Part shown: positions 1-8,609 of the stretch, piece by piece
Numbering within the stretch: the first letter of the stretch is position 1
Layout of the letters: each line of letters begins with the position of its first letter
Assembly: GCA_937915865.1 (NCBI GenBank)
Contig: CALGIG010000095.1
Location: 1-64,000, forward strand
From: an uncultured Prolixibacteraceae bacterium
Lineage (GTDB): Bacteria; Bacteroidota; Bacteroidia; Bacteroidales; Prolixibacteraceae
DNA: 64,000 nt
Reading direction: 5' to 3'
The notes under the pieces: model-generated
Databases searched by the model: none
What the model was told of the DNA's origin: nothing
The model's input: only the letters and a program-made list of their open reading frames with translations
Position numbers and translations under genes: made by a program

Positions 1-39
1 CCTAAGAAAATCATTAAATTATATGCTGTTTTTAATCTG

Positions 40-669
40 TTAAAGTAGAATTAAATTGTGTAATGAGTAGTTAAGTTCATTAAAATAATATATCAATGTA
101 TCTTGGATTTCTGTTTCATTTGAAGATTGTTTTATCTCCGATAATTGACTAAACACATTTGCGCATCTTAGAAGTGAATCGGTTAAACTATGATATCCAA
201 TATTATGGAATATGGTGCTGCAGGATAAATAACTGTTGGATAGATTTTTAAGTGTTTCTTTGCAGAGGTTCTTTTCACTGAAATTATCAATAATGTATTT
301 AAAAGAAGTTATATTTTCCATATTAAACACATTAAGATTTTTAAAAATATCTATGTTTGGTGCATTTTCCCAATAATTAATGATGGAATCATTAATATTA
401 ATTTGACATTCGGAAAACTCAACAAATGATAGAAAACTATTTTTTACTTTTTTAATGTCAAAAATATTATCAGAATTGAAGTATTCGATAACTGGATATG
501 TTAATGCATAATCCATAAATGAGGTTATTTTTGGTTTTTCCGAATCATATAAGAATTGTCTTACATCTATCGGCTGTACATTCTTTTGACATCCATTCAA
601 TAAGTACATGCTTAGCGTAATGGCCAGCAATAGGGTTATTGATGATGCAACTATTACTTGTTTTTTCAT
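40..669 (-). CDS. Hypothetical lipoprotein next to a YjbH-like gene
   Basis: A 209-residue protein of unknown function. The N-terminus has two lysines, a hydrophobic stretch at residues 5-24 and a lipobox-like LLNGC with the cysteine at residue 27, so it is probably a membrane-anchored lipoprotein facing the periplasm. The rest is AT-rich in codons, helical in character and rich in Asn and Ser. I recognise no domain. Its ATG overlaps the stop of the upstream gene by four bases (666-669), so the two are translationally coupled and likely form one complex or pathway. By position it could be a partner of an exopolysaccharide-export outer-membrane protein, but that is inference only. Confidence 0.7.
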   Translation of the reverse strand: MKKQVIVASSITLLLAITLSMYLLNGCQKNVQPIDVRQFLYDSEKPKITSFMDYALTYPVIEYFNSDNIFDIKKVKNSFLSFVEFSECQININDSIINYWENAPNIDIFKNLNVFNMENITSFKYIIDNFSEKNLCKETLKNLSNSYLSCSTIFHNIGYHSLTDSLLRCANVFSQLSEIKQSSNETEIQDTLIYYFNELNYSLHNLILL

Positions 670-1901
670 CTTTGAATAAGTTTTAACATCTCACTCTTAA
701 TAAATATTGGGTTAGTCCAGTGTTCCGAGCGATTTTCGTTGGGACGTGTTTCATAATACCTTCCGTAGTAAAACTCGGTACCGGCATTGTATTCCCAGTC
801 GAAATAACGCGAAGACACTAAACGGAGGGAGTGTTTTCTACCTCGTTTGTGCGTAGGCAGAGGAACAGAGAAGTGGAATCCGCCATTGGATTTGCTGCCT
901 GTGTACATGGCATAAACTCCAATGGTGGTTTCGCCAAAGTGGCGGGTACAGTCGACCCGAAAGCCGTAGTCGTTGTTGAGGTACTGGCCATAGCTCAAAT
1001 CGAATTGCAAGTTGAATTTGGGATAATAGTACCCGGCTTTGGCAAACCAGGTCAGGGTGTTTATTTCGTTGGTAACCCATTGTCCATCGTAAAAATGGGA
1101 GCTTCCTGTAAGCCCGGCATTCAGGCTAATGTTCCAACGATTGTTGTTCAACGGATGGTTAAAACAAACATCAGCGCCATAGCGGTTAGCATTGAAATTC
1201 CCGATTGTGGCACGACCAAACCATTGGAGTGGCAACCTGAATTCCTGGGAGAGGGTGACAAATCCGGGACGAATAAAATCGCCCTCGTACCCCAGTTGGT
1301 TCACAATGGGGAAAATTACTTGCCCGGTAAAGAGCATTCCAGGCCACAACGATACCTCAATAGCCGGGGCTATATTGAGTTGTATTTCGTAAATCTGTGT
1401 AAGCAGTGTGTTCTGTAATCCGAACTGGGGATAAACCACCAGGTCGATTTTATTTTCAGGGGGATTGGCGGGTGCAATTTTTCTTAAAAGTTTCCACGAA
1501 TCATTGATTTTGTAAGTAACTTCCATATCAACCTCTTTTGCTGTAGTCGGATTTGCTCCATTAAGGTTGTTCTGCCACTTGGGAGTTGAAAGGTTAATCT
1601 GTATTTGAGGGATTCCTTTTTTGAGTAGAATAAGGGTTGCCGGGTATTTTTTCTCCATCGTGGCAATGATATCCAATGCCGATCTTATGCCACCTACATT
1701 CCATTGGTAGAGGTTGTCTTCCAATAAAACAAATGTACCGCTATTGGTTGTAGCTACCCTTACGTTCTCATAACCAGAAATAATGAGCGCTTTGCTGAGT
1801 TTCTCTGACGAAGTCTGGGCAACAGCAGTAATTGCGGAAAAGGAGAACAGAACAATGTGTAGCAGCCTTCTCTGGATCGAACTATCGGTTGTGGTTTTCA
1901 C
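666..1901 (-). CDS. YjbH/GfcD-like outer-membrane beta-barrel protein
   Basis: A 411-residue exported protein. A signal peptide ends near residue 29 (AVAQ). The first ~110 residues are a small alpha/beta region, and from about residue 150 there are many alternating aromatic/polar strands ending in YFDWEY and FYYGRYYE, as in an outer-membrane barrel. Motifs such as YGADVCFNHPL and GGFHFSVPLP resemble the YjbH family, linked in enterobacteria to exopolysaccharide production. The family call is from memory of motifs and is moderate. It is the first gene of a two-gene unit with the lipoprotein at 40-669. No polysaccharide synthesis genes are visible here, so any substrate is unknown. Confidence 0.55.
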   Translation of the reverse strand: MKTTTDSSIQRRLLHIVLFSFSAITAVAQTSSEKLSKALIISGYENVRVATTNSGTFVLLEDNLYQWNVGGIRSALDIIATMEKKYPATLILLKKGIPQIQINLSTPKWQNNLNGANPTTAKEVDMEVTYKINDSWKLLRKIAPANPPENKIDLVVYPQFGLQNTLLTQIYEIQLNIAPAIEVSLWPGMLFTGQVIFPIVNQLGYEGDFIRPGFVTLSQEFRLPLQWFGRATIGNFNANRYGADVCFNHPLNNNRWNISLNAGLTGSSHFYDGQWVTNEINTLTWFAKAGYYYPKFNLQFDLSYGQYLNNDYGFRVDCTRHFGETTIGVYAMYTGSKSNGGFHFSVPLPTHKRGRKHSLRLVSSRYFDWEYNAGTEFYYGRYYETRPNENRSEHWTNPIFIKSEMLKLIQR

Positions 1902-3006
1902 AACGAGCGGTTAAGTTAAAATTGAAAAACAAATACTTTCGAAACCCAATTAATCATACAATAACTCTTTTGTTGATTAAAGAGTTATCAACTGACTTAA
2001 TTGCTGGGAATACTTCTTCGATCAGGGTATCGACAAAAACGAGCCATTTTTAGTCTACTGATCGATCAGTTATTTAAGTTTTTTGTCGTTCAAGTATGTA
2101 AAGTGCAAAAGTAATTGAACTCAGTACTTGAGTAAAGGGTTTGTCTCCGCCGATAACCATAAATGAACTGTTTAACGAGAATGCCCAAACAGCTATTCAT
2201 AATGGTTCATCTTTTCCACAATTGAGAAATCGATACTTTTTTATATCGTTATTAATGGACTATTGAGGACGTTGTATGTAATAAATAGCACCAAATAAAC
2301 TCAGAACCAAGTTTTCATTAGTGTTCAATAGGAATCATTCTGCCCTTACCCTTACTCTCTTTCCTTGAAGGATTTGTCTGAAATTTACAAGTAGTCGCTG
2401 CGACGAAACCGGATAGTTTCTTCAGCGATAGGGTCGGGAGCAAATGGATGTACCCAACACAAGAGCCATAAAACGGAATCAATAGTGCTCAATTCCGTTG
2501 AATAATCATATTTCGGGTTCAAATTTCAGGATAAGACCGTAGTGTAGTTTTAAATCACAACAGATTGGCTTGTTTCTTTCCTGAACTGAATTACTTATAC
2601 AAGTTACCACTATTAAACAAGATAAAAAAATGCTTATCTTCATTTTTTTTCTAAATATAAGGCTGTACTTCAATGATTTGGCTGAGATGTATGCGAAAAG
2701 ATCAACAATGGTGCGGCTTTTAAAGTAGTAAAATATTAAAATATGTTTTATAATATTTTCTTGTTGTCCGCTTGTTTTGTTTCAATACCCGACGATTTCT
2801 GTTAATTGTTCATCGGTAAATTGATAAGTTTTTTTTGTATTTCCGAGACAAAATACACAATTGCAAGAATTGCTTTATGATGACAGGTTTGTTTGATGTT
2901 TGGTTGAAAAAAGAAAAACCACTATAGACACATAGTGCACACTTGCAATTGAAAAATAAAGCTACGTGTTCTATGTGTCTATATGGTTCACAATTTAGGT
3001 ACTTCA
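1902..3006. other. 1.1 kb region without a credible gene
   Basis: No convincing coding sequence is seen on either strand between the YjbH-like gene and hom. The region is AT-rich. It contains a perfect 14-base palindrome at 2057-2070 (ACTGATCGATCAGT) and a long imperfect hairpin at 2917-2988. A 66-codon open frame at 2810-3010 overlaps the hairpin and has no protein-like composition. The region could be a decayed gene or regulatory spacer. Confidence 0.5.
2917..2988. repeat. AACCACATAG-type hairpin repeat, copy 1
   Basis: Two ~18-base arms, 2917-2935 and 2971-2988, are inverted copies around the core TAGACACATAG, differing by one inserted base. A second copy with the same arms lies at 11228-11292, so this is a dispersed family and not a private terminator. 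Here it lies 18 bases past the hom stop codon and may also end hom transcription. Confidence 0.75.
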
Positions 3007-4326
3007 TCAATATAATATCGGCATAATTTTCGGTTCAGTAAGCAACATCCCGGGTTTCTCGTACCTTATCTCATCAATTGCAGCTTCAATCTGGCCAAGA
3101 GTACATGGAGTAGTGGCAACCGAAAACATGGCTTTCTCCCCGGCATGGCGGTTATGACTAACAGTTTCAATATTAATTTCCTGCTTACCAATGGCCGTAG
3201 CAATAAAGCCTGTCGTCCCGGGCACATTCCCTGTGTGGAAAGTGATCAGGTATGGAAAAACAATTTTGCGGACATCGTCCAGGTTTCTTTCAACTTTTTG
3301 GGGAACAAACAAGTTTTTGTCGCCATAACGGGCAATGAAAACGATGTCGGAAACAATTGACATGGCAGTTTCTGATGAACCCGCCCCTTTTCCAACGAGG
3401 AAGTGAACGCCGGAATAGAGATTATTGATGCGTACGGCATTGGTTGCTCCGCTAACATCCGAAAGGAAATTGCTGTTTTTTACAAGCATAGGTCGAACTG
3501 TGGCAAAAATGTTGTCGTTCTCTCTTTTAGCATAGCAAATCAGTTTAATTTTTGCATCAATCTCGCTGGCAAAGTCAATGTCTTCCTTGGTAATATTCTC
3601 AATACCGGTAATAGAAAGGTCGTCTTTCGAAACTTCGATCCCGAATGCTAGTTTGATGAGCAGAATAAGCTTGTGACCTGCATCACCGCCATTGATGTCG
3701 AGCGACGGGTCGGCTTCGGCATAGCCGTTTTCTTGGGCCAGACGTAGCGCATCGACAAATTCCAGCTTATTTTCCTGCATTTGGGTTAATATATAGTTGC
3801 TGGTTCCATTCATAATGCCTGAAACCGATAAAATCTTGTCGCCTGTAAAGCTTTCCTGAATAGTTTTAATGATCGGAATCGCGCCACAGACCGCTGCTTC
3901 GAAACCAATTTTTACGCTTTTTTCTTCAGCCGCTTCAAATATGGCTTTCCCTCTTTCTGCCAACAGTGATTTATTGGCAGTCACCAAATGTTTTCCCGAA
4001 TTTAGCACATCCAGACAAATGTTGTAAACGAAATCGCTTTTACCACCAATGGTTTCAACGATCAGGTCAATTTCGTTTGAGGTGATAATCTCCTGTATGT
4101 ATTGTTGTGCCTCAAGTCCGGTTAAATCTTTGCCTCCGCCGCAAAACAGGTTTAGTGGCAATCCAAACCGTTCGGCAGCTTTTGCAGGGCATAGTTCTAC
4201 AATTTTCTGAAGTACTAGTTGTGTATTGGCTCTTTGCGAAAGTTCTTTATTGATTTCTGAAAGAATGCGGGCGACACCACCACCCACTGTTCCGCAGCCC
4301 AAGATGGCTATATTCAGGTTGTTCAT
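3007..4326 (-). CDS. hom: Homoserine dehydrogenase
   Basis: NAD(P)-dependent reduction of aspartate semialdehyde to homoserine, the branch step toward threonine, methionine and (through threonine) isoleucine. It is 439 residues, the usual size of the monofunctional enzyme. The Rossmann glycine motif GCGTVGGG is at residues 10-17, and the ANKSLLAE segment carries the conserved lysine of the catalytic region. The centre holds the homoserine dehydrogenase domain (GIMNGTSNYILTQM). The C-terminal ~80 residues (TGNVPGTTGFIATAIG onward) look like an ACT domain, so threonine feedback is likely from family knowledge. It is divergent from the leu operon, which also feeds on this pathway. No leader peptide was found upstream of it. 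Confidence 0.95.
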   Translation of the reverse strand: MNNLNIAILGCGTVGGGVARILSEINKELSQRANTQLVLQKIVELCPAKAAERFGLPLNLFCGGGKDLTGLEAQQYIQEIITSNEIDLIVETIGGKSDFVYNICLDVLNSGKHLVTANKSLLAERGKAIFEAAEEKSVKIGFEAAVCGAIPIIKTIQESFTGDKILSVSGIMNGTSNYILTQMQENKLEFVDALRLAQENGYAEADPSLDINGGDAGHKLILLIKLAFGIEVSKDDLSITGIENITKEDIDFASEIDAKIKLICYAKRENDNIFATVRPMLVKNSNFLSDVSGATNAVRINNLYSGVHFLVGKGAGSSETAMSIVSDIVFIARYGDKNLFVPQKVERNLDDVRKIVFPYLITFHTGNVPGTTGFIATAIGKQEINIETVSHNRHAGEKAMFSVATTPCTLGQIEAAIDEIRYEKPGMLLTEPKIMPILY

Positions 4327-4567
4327 TTTAGGGGATTAAAAAATTTGACGTAATATATAAATTTTTGAAGGTGTGGAGTTTTTTAAATTTCAAAAAGAAA
4401 TAAAAAAAACTGTTCCCGGCAAAATTTTTAATATTTCTGAACTTTTTCGAAATTTAACGTGTTAATATTAATGAAATAAAAATCATGTCAGAAAAGGATG
4501 TTGTTATCTTTTTCTTAGACATTCAAATAAAAAAGTTGATTTTATTTTCATTTTAAAAAATTAGTTT

Positions 4568-4575
4568 CATATTTG
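4568..4575 (+). promoter_or_regulatory. Possible -7 box of the leu leader
   Basis: CATATTTG matches six of the eight positions around the Bacteroidota -7 motif TAnnTTTG and lies 17 bases before the leader-peptide ATG. No TTG box is found at the expected 19-21 base spacing, so this is weak. Confidence 0.3.
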
Positions 4576-4592
4576 CATCAAATTTTTCAGAA

Positions 4593-4661
4593 ATGACAGG
4601 TTTTGCTAATATTTCTCTACTAGGTCTTATTCTCGGTATTCTAATTTGGATGCGCGAATGA
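4593..4661 (+). CDS. leuL: Leu/Ile-rich leader peptide of the leu operon
   Basis: A 22-codon open frame reading MTGFANISLLGLILGILIWM-RE then TGA. Five Leu and four Ile codons, all within residues 7-18, are far more than chance, and there is no valine. The stop codon lies inside the 5' arm of an antiterminator hairpin (4659-4667/4700-4708), and the frame is followed by a terminator and then leuA. This is the arrangement of amino-acid attenuators such as enterobacterial leuL and ilvL. A ribosome stalled for Leu-tRNA or Ile-tRNA would leave the antiterminator free. A ribosome reaching the stop would cover it and let the terminator form. The peptide itself probably has no function. The gene symbol is by analogy. 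Confidence 0.85.
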   Translation: MTGFANISLLGLILGILIWMRE

Positions 4662-4730
4662 GAATGGTATGGGTAAAACTATAAAGAGCTTTAATAAGGC
4701 CATTCTCAAAACAGGGGATGGCCTTTTTCT
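4659..4730 (+). promoter_or_regulatory. leu operon transcription attenuator
   Basis: Three segments can pair in two exclusive ways. Segment 1 (4659-4667, TGAGAATGG) is perfectly complementary over nine bases to segment 2 (4700-4708, CCATTCTCA), giving the antiterminator. Segment 2 extended leftward (4696-4703, AAGGCCAT) is perfectly complementary over eight bases to segment 3 (4718-4725, ATGGCCTT), which runs into a T-tract, giving an intrinsic terminator. The two hairpins share 4700-4703, so only one can form. Segment 1 contains the leader stop codon, which couples the choice to translation. Confidence 0.85.
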
Positions 4731-4735
4731 TTGAA

Positions 4736-4856
4736 AAGCCCCTCTAAACCTCCCCGAAGGGGAGACTTTAAGAAGCTCGATTATTAGATGGTTGAATAAA
4801 ATAACTGAAATGCCTTTTTAAGCCCCCTCTTTGGGAGGGGGTTGGGGGAGGCTCTT
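4736..4856. repeat. GC-rich palindromic element pair upstream of leuA
   Basis: Element A (4736-4771) contains CTCCCCGAAGGGGAG, and element B (4819-4856) contains CCCCCTCTTTGGGAGGGGG followed by TTGGGGGAGGCT. B is roughly an inverted relative of A, so the ~120-base block has MITE-like symmetry. B ends 12 bases before the leuA start. Confidence 0.85.
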
Positions 4857-4868
4857 AAATTTTATACT

Positions 4869-6407
4869 ATGAGCGACAGATTGTACATTTTCGACACCAC
4901 CTTGCGCGATGGCGAGCAGGTTCCAGGATGTCAGTTAAACACAGTTGAAAAGATTGAAGTTGCGCGTGCTTTGGAAGAATTGGGAGTTGACGTAATTGAA
5001 GCAGGTTTCCCAATTTCAAGCCCCGGCGATTTCAATTCGGTAGTAGAAATCTCAAAAGCGGTTACCTGGCCAACTATATGTGCCCTAACCCGCGCAGTTG
5101 AAAAAGATATTGATGTGGCTGCCGAAGCGCTAAAATTTGCAAAGAAAGGTCGTATCCATACCGGTATCGGAACATCGTTTTACCACATTCATTACAAGCT
5201 CAACTCTAATCAGGATGAAATCGTTGAACGTGCTATTGCTGCCGTAAAATATGCCAAACGATATGTCGAGGATGTTGAATTTTATGCTGAAGATGCTGGT
5301 CGTACTGAAAACAAATACCTGGCTCGTGTAATTGAAGCAGTAATTAAAGCCGGGGCAACTGTGGTAAATATTCCTGATACAACAGGCTATACTTTACCGG
5401 TAGAGTTTGGCGCTAAAATCAAATACTTGGTTGACAATGTGCCAAATATTCACAAAGCAACTATTTCAACTCATTGCCACAACGACTTGGGAATGGCAAC
5501 AGCCAATACTGTTGCTGGTATTATGAATGGAGCCCGTCAGGCCGAAGTAACTATCAACGGAATTGGCGAACGTGCCGGTAATACTTCATTGGAAGAAGTG
5601 GTCATGATCTTGAAAAGCCGCTATGCTGTGCTGAACATCGATACCAATATTAATACTAAAAATATTTACAAAACCAGCCGTTTGGTTTCGAACCTGATGA
5701 ACATGCCGGTTCAGCCAAATAAGGCAATTGTTGGCCGTAATGCGTTTGCGCACTCGTCCGGAATTCATCAGGATGGCGTGTTGAAAAACCGCGAAAATTA
5801 TGAGATCATCGACCCAACCGAAGTGGGAATTAACGAATCGAGTATTGTGCTGACTGCCCGTAGCGGACGTGCAGCATTGAAACATCGTTTGGAATTAATG
5901 GGTTACGAGCTCGATAAAGAAAAACTCGATGATGTTTATGAAAAATTCCTGAAACTGGCAGACCGAAAGAAAGATGTGAAAGACGATGATGTTGCTGCTT
6001 TGGTTGGTGATGTACATCAGAAAGAACGTCGTGTAAAACTCGATTTTCTACAGGTTGTAACCGGAAAAGGATTGGTTCCAATTGCCAATGTTCGTTTAAA
6101 TATTGCAGGCGAAATTTTGGATGCAACAGCTTCTGGAAATGGTCCGGTCGACGCTGCTTTGAAAGCAGTTAAGAAAATTCTCCATCGCAAAGTGGTGCTC
6201 GAAGAATTCCTCATTCAGGCCATCACTCGTGGTAGCGACGACTTCGGAAAGGTACACATGCAGGTGAAACACGAAGATGCTATCTTCCACGGATTTGGCG
6301 CGAATACTGACATCATTACTGCTTCGGTCGAGGCTTTTCTGGATGCAATAAACAAAATCCCGGCGGGGAAAGCTCCTCTAAATCTCCCTGGAGGGGAGAC
6401 TTTTTGA
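4869..6407 (+). CDS. leuA: 2-isopropylmalate synthase
   Basis: Condenses acetyl-CoA with 2-oxoisovalerate, the first committed step of leucine synthesis. From ATG 4869 it is 512 residues, the normal length of LeuA type 1. FDTTLRDGEQVPG at residues 8-20 and the metal-binding HCHND at 202-206 mark the HMGL-like TIM barrel. The C-terminal third is the LeuA allosteric domain (leucine feedback, family knowledge). I chose 4869 because the extra nine upstream codons are read from repeat sequence. The last 11 residues (APLNLPGGETF, 502-512) and the stop are also encoded by a palindromic element (6369-6405) that has invaded the 3' end. The bases just before the ATG, AATTTTATACT, are identical to those before the paralogue at 8861. 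Confidence 0.96.
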   Translation: MSDRLYIFDTTLRDGEQVPGCQLNTVEKIEVARALEELGVDVIEAGFPISSPGDFNSVVEISKAVTWPTICALTRAVEKDIDVAAEALKFAKKGRIHTGIGTSFYHIHYKLNSNQDEIVERAIAAVKYAKRYVEDVEFYAEDAGRTENKYLARVIEAVIKAGATVVNIPDTTGYTLPVEFGAKIKYLVDNVPNIHKATISTHCHNDLGMATANTVAGIMNGARQAEVTINGIGERAGNTSLEEVVMILKSRYAVLNIDTNINTKNIYKTSRLVSNLMNMPVQPNKAIVGRNAFAHSSGIHQDGVLKNRENYEIIDPTEVGINESSIVLTARSGRAALKHRLELMGYELDKEKLDDVYEKFLKLADRKKDVKDDDVAALVGDVHQKERRVKLDFLQVVTGKGLVPIANVRLNIAGEILDATASGNGPVDAALKAVKKILHRKVVLEEFLIQAITRGSDDFGKVHMQVKHEDAIFHGFGANTDIITASVEAFLDAINKIPAGKAPLNLPGGETF

Positions 6408-6500
6408 GTCGCTGAATAAAAAATAAACTAAAATTTAATGAATTAATAATTAATACCCGATCACGTTCCCCTCCTTTGGAGGGGGCAGGGGGAGGCTTAA
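6369..6500. repeat. GC-rich palindromic element pair, leuA 3' end to leuC
   Basis: Element A (6369-6405) overlaps the end of leuA and supplies its last 11 codons. Element B (about 6465-6500) contains CCCCTCCTTTGGAGGGGG and ends one base before the leuC ATG. It has the same A-then-B order as at 4736-4856. Confidence 0.85.
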
Positions 6501-6501
6501 T

Positions 6502-7896
6502 ATGAAAACTTTATTTGACAAAATTTGGGATTCGCATGTTGTGAAACAAGTTGAGGGCGGCCCAAGCGTGTTGTACATCGACCGTCATTTCATCCACGAA
6601 GTGACCAGTCCGGTTGCATTTTTAGGTTTGGAAAAACGTGGGCTGAAAGTTCTTCGTCCGGCGCAAACCATTGCCACGCCCGACCACAATGTGCCGACGA
6701 TCAATCAGAACCTGAGCATTAAAGACGAACTGTCGCGTAATCAGGTAGAGATGTTAAAGAAAAACTGTGTCAACCACGGAATTGTTTACCACGGACTAGG
6801 TACTGAAGGCCATGGCGTGGTTCATATTATTGGTCCTGAAATGGGTATCACTCAGCCAGGGATGACCATTGTTTGCGGCGACAGCCACACTTCAACTCAT
6901 GGCGCTTTCGGGGCAATAGCATTTGGAATAGGCACCAGCGAGGTGGAAATGGTATTTGCCAGTCAATGTATCATGCAACCGAAGCCAAAGAAAATGCGCA
7001 TCACTATCAACGGAACTTTGAGCAAAGGCGTAACTGCCAAAGACATTGCTCTTTATATTATATCAAAGATTTCGACTTCAGGCGGAACAGGTCATTTTAT
7101 CGAATATGCCGGATCAGCCATTACCAGTCTGACTATGGAAGGCCGCATGACTTTATGTAACCTGAGTATCGAATCGGGCGCGCGTGGTGGTATGATTGCT
7201 CCTGACGACACAACCATCAACTACGTGAAAGGACGTCAGTTTGCACCAAAAGGCGCAGACTGGGACAAAGCAGTTGCTTACTGGAAAACCCTTAAAACAG
7301 ATGAAGGTGCTGTATTCGACACTGAATTGGTATTTGACGCCGCCGACATCGAACCAATGATCACTTACGGAACTAATCCTGGGATGGGAATCGGTGTATC
7401 GAAATCGATACCAACCAGCCAGAGTTTAACCGGAACTGATAAACTGACTTACGAAAAAGCGTTGAAATACATGGGATACAACGAAGGCGAACAGATGATC
7501 GGTAAATCAATCGATTATGTTTTTGTTGGAAGTTGCACCAATGGACGCATTGAAGATTTTCGCGCTTTTGCCGATTTTGTAAAAGGTAAAAAGAAAGCCG
7601 ACAATGTCACTGCATGGATTGTCCCCGGGTCGCAGGCTGTTGAAAAACAAATTCGCGCCGAAGGGTTGGTCGAAATTCTGGAAGCTGCCGGTTTCGAGCT
7701 GCGTCAGCCCGGATGTTCGGCTTGTTTGGCCATGAACGACGACAAAATTCCGGAAGGAAAATATTCGGTATCAACCTCTAACCGCAATTTCGAAGGTCGT
7801 CAGGGACCGGGCGCCCGCACATTGCTCGCCAGTCCGCTCACTGCTGCTGCTGCTGCTGTGACTGGTAAGATTACTGATCCAAGAGAGTTTTTATAG
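6502..7896 (+). CDS. leuC: 3-isopropylmalate dehydratase large subunit
   Basis: Aconitase-family subunit that, with LeuD, isomerises 2-isopropylmalate to 3-isopropylmalate. It often also works on citramalate in the pyruvate route to isoleucine. It is 464 residues, the standard length. DNVPTINQ-type and GDSHTSTHGAFGA motifs are present, and the iron-sulfur cysteines are in GSCTNGR and in GCSACLAMN near the C-terminus. Its start lies directly after a palindromic element. The base composition matches leuA and leuD. It sits second in leuA-leuC-leuD-cimA-leuB. Confidence 0.97.
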   Translation: MKTLFDKIWDSHVVKQVEGGPSVLYIDRHFIHEVTSPVAFLGLEKRGLKVLRPAQTIATPDHNVPTINQNLSIKDELSRNQVEMLKKNCVNHGIVYHGLGTEGHGVVHIIGPEMGITQPGMTIVCGDSHTSTHGAFGAIAFGIGTSEVEMVFASQCIMQPKPKKMRITINGTLSKGVTAKDIALYIISKISTSGGTGHFIEYAGSAITSLTMEGRMTLCNLSIESGARGGMIAPDDTTINYVKGRQFAPKGADWDKAVAYWKTLKTDEGAVFDTELVFDAADIEPMITYGTNPGMGIGVSKSIPTSQSLTGTDKLTYEKALKYMGYNEGEQMIGKSIDYVFVGSCTNGRIEDFRAFADFVKGKKKADNVTAWIVPGSQAVEKQIRAEGLVEILEAAGFELRQPGCSACLAMNDDKIPEGKYSVSTSNRNFEGRQGPGARTLLASPLTAAAAAVTGKITDPREFL

Positions 7897-7994
7897 AAAA
7901 GCCCCCTAACCCCCGAAGGGGGAATTGAAGAGACAATTAATTAGCAATGCTGCCAAACTCCTCCCCCCTTTGGGGAGGTTGGGAGGGGCCTCTA
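7897..7994. repeat. GC-rich palindromic element pair between leuC and leuD
   Basis: Element A begins at the leuC stop codon (7897-7926, with CCCCCGAAGGGGG). Element B (about 7956-7994, CTCCCCCCTTTGGGGAGGTTGG) ends 12 bases before the leuD ATG. An in-frame upstream extension of leuD to 7947 is read entirely from element B and is probably not translated. Confidence 0.85.
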
Positions 7995-8006
7995 AATATT
8001 AAAAAA

Positions 8007-8609
8007 ATGGCATACGATAAATTCACAAAATTAACATCGCCGGCAGTTCCGCTGCCCATCGAAAATGTAGATACCGATCAGATTATTCCGGCTCGCTTTC
8101 TGAAAGCAGTCGAACGTAAAGGTTTTGGCGATAACCTTTTTCGCGACTGGCGGTACGATAAAAGTAATCAGCCTATTGCTGACTTCCCGTTGAATCAGGC
8201 AAAATATTCAGGTAAAATATTAGTTGGTGGTAAAAACTTCGGGAGTGGTTCGAGCCGCGAGCACGCTGCATGGGCCATCTACGATTACGGTTTCCGCTGC
8301 GTGGTTTCCAGCTTTTTTGCTGATATTTTCCAGGGCAACGCCTTGAACAATGGCATCCTTCCGGTGGTTGTATCTCCTGAATTTTTGGAAAAGATTTTTG
8401 CAGCCATCGAAGCCGCCAACAATGCACAGTTCGAAGTTGATCTGGAAAACCAGAAATTCACGATTTGTGCAACTGGCGAATCAACAGGTTTCTCAATCAA
8501 CCCGTACAAAAAACATTGTCTGGCTAACGGATTGGACGACATCGATTACCTTGTAAGCATCAAGGAAGAGATAAAAAAATTTGAAGCCTCCCCCAACCCC
8601 CTCCATTAG
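8007..8609 (+). CDS. leuD: 3-isopropylmalate dehydratase small subunit
   Basis: Swivel-domain partner of LeuC. From ATG 8007 it is 200 residues, as usual. DTDQIIPARFL near the N-terminus and GGKNFGSGSSREHA are the family signatures. I chose 8007 over an in-frame start at 7947 because the upstream codons are repeat-derived and 8007 follows an A-rich stretch. The C-terminal six residues (ASPNPLH region) and the stop are encoded by the next palindromic element, so the original C-terminus has been replaced or extended. Third gene of the leu operon. Confidence 0.96.
   Translation: MAYDKFTKLTSPAVPLPIENVDTDQIIPARFLKAVERKGFGDNLFRDWRYDKSNQPIADFPLNQAKYSGKILVGGKNFGSGSSREHAAWAIYDYGFRCVVSSFFADIFQGNALNNGILPVVVSPEFLEKIFAAIEAANNAQFEVDLENQKFTICATGESTGFSINPYKKHCLANGLDDIDYLVSIKEEIKKFEASPNPLH

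Noticed and set aside
831..1418. A 195-codon plus-strand frame opposite the YjbH-like gene
   Set aside because: It is antisense to a signal-peptide-bearing barrel protein with better composition and operon context.
2057..2070. Palindrome ACTGATCGATCAGT as an operator
   Set aside because: Perfect 14-base symmetry, but no promoter or regulator gene is near enough to assign it a role.
2810..3010. 66-codon frame after hom
   Set aside because: Overlaps a dispersed hairpin, Cys/Phe-rich, no family likeness.
4327..4592. A threonine/methionine leader peptide for hom
   Set aside because: No Thr- or Met-rich short frame or terminator was seen on the minus strand.
4842..4868. Earlier start of leuA
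   Set aside because: The added nine codons are palindromic-element sequence, and ATG 4869 matches the LeuA family N-terminus.
7947..8006. Earlier start of leuD
   Set aside because: The extra 20 codons are read from a type B element, and the conserved N-terminus begins at 8007.
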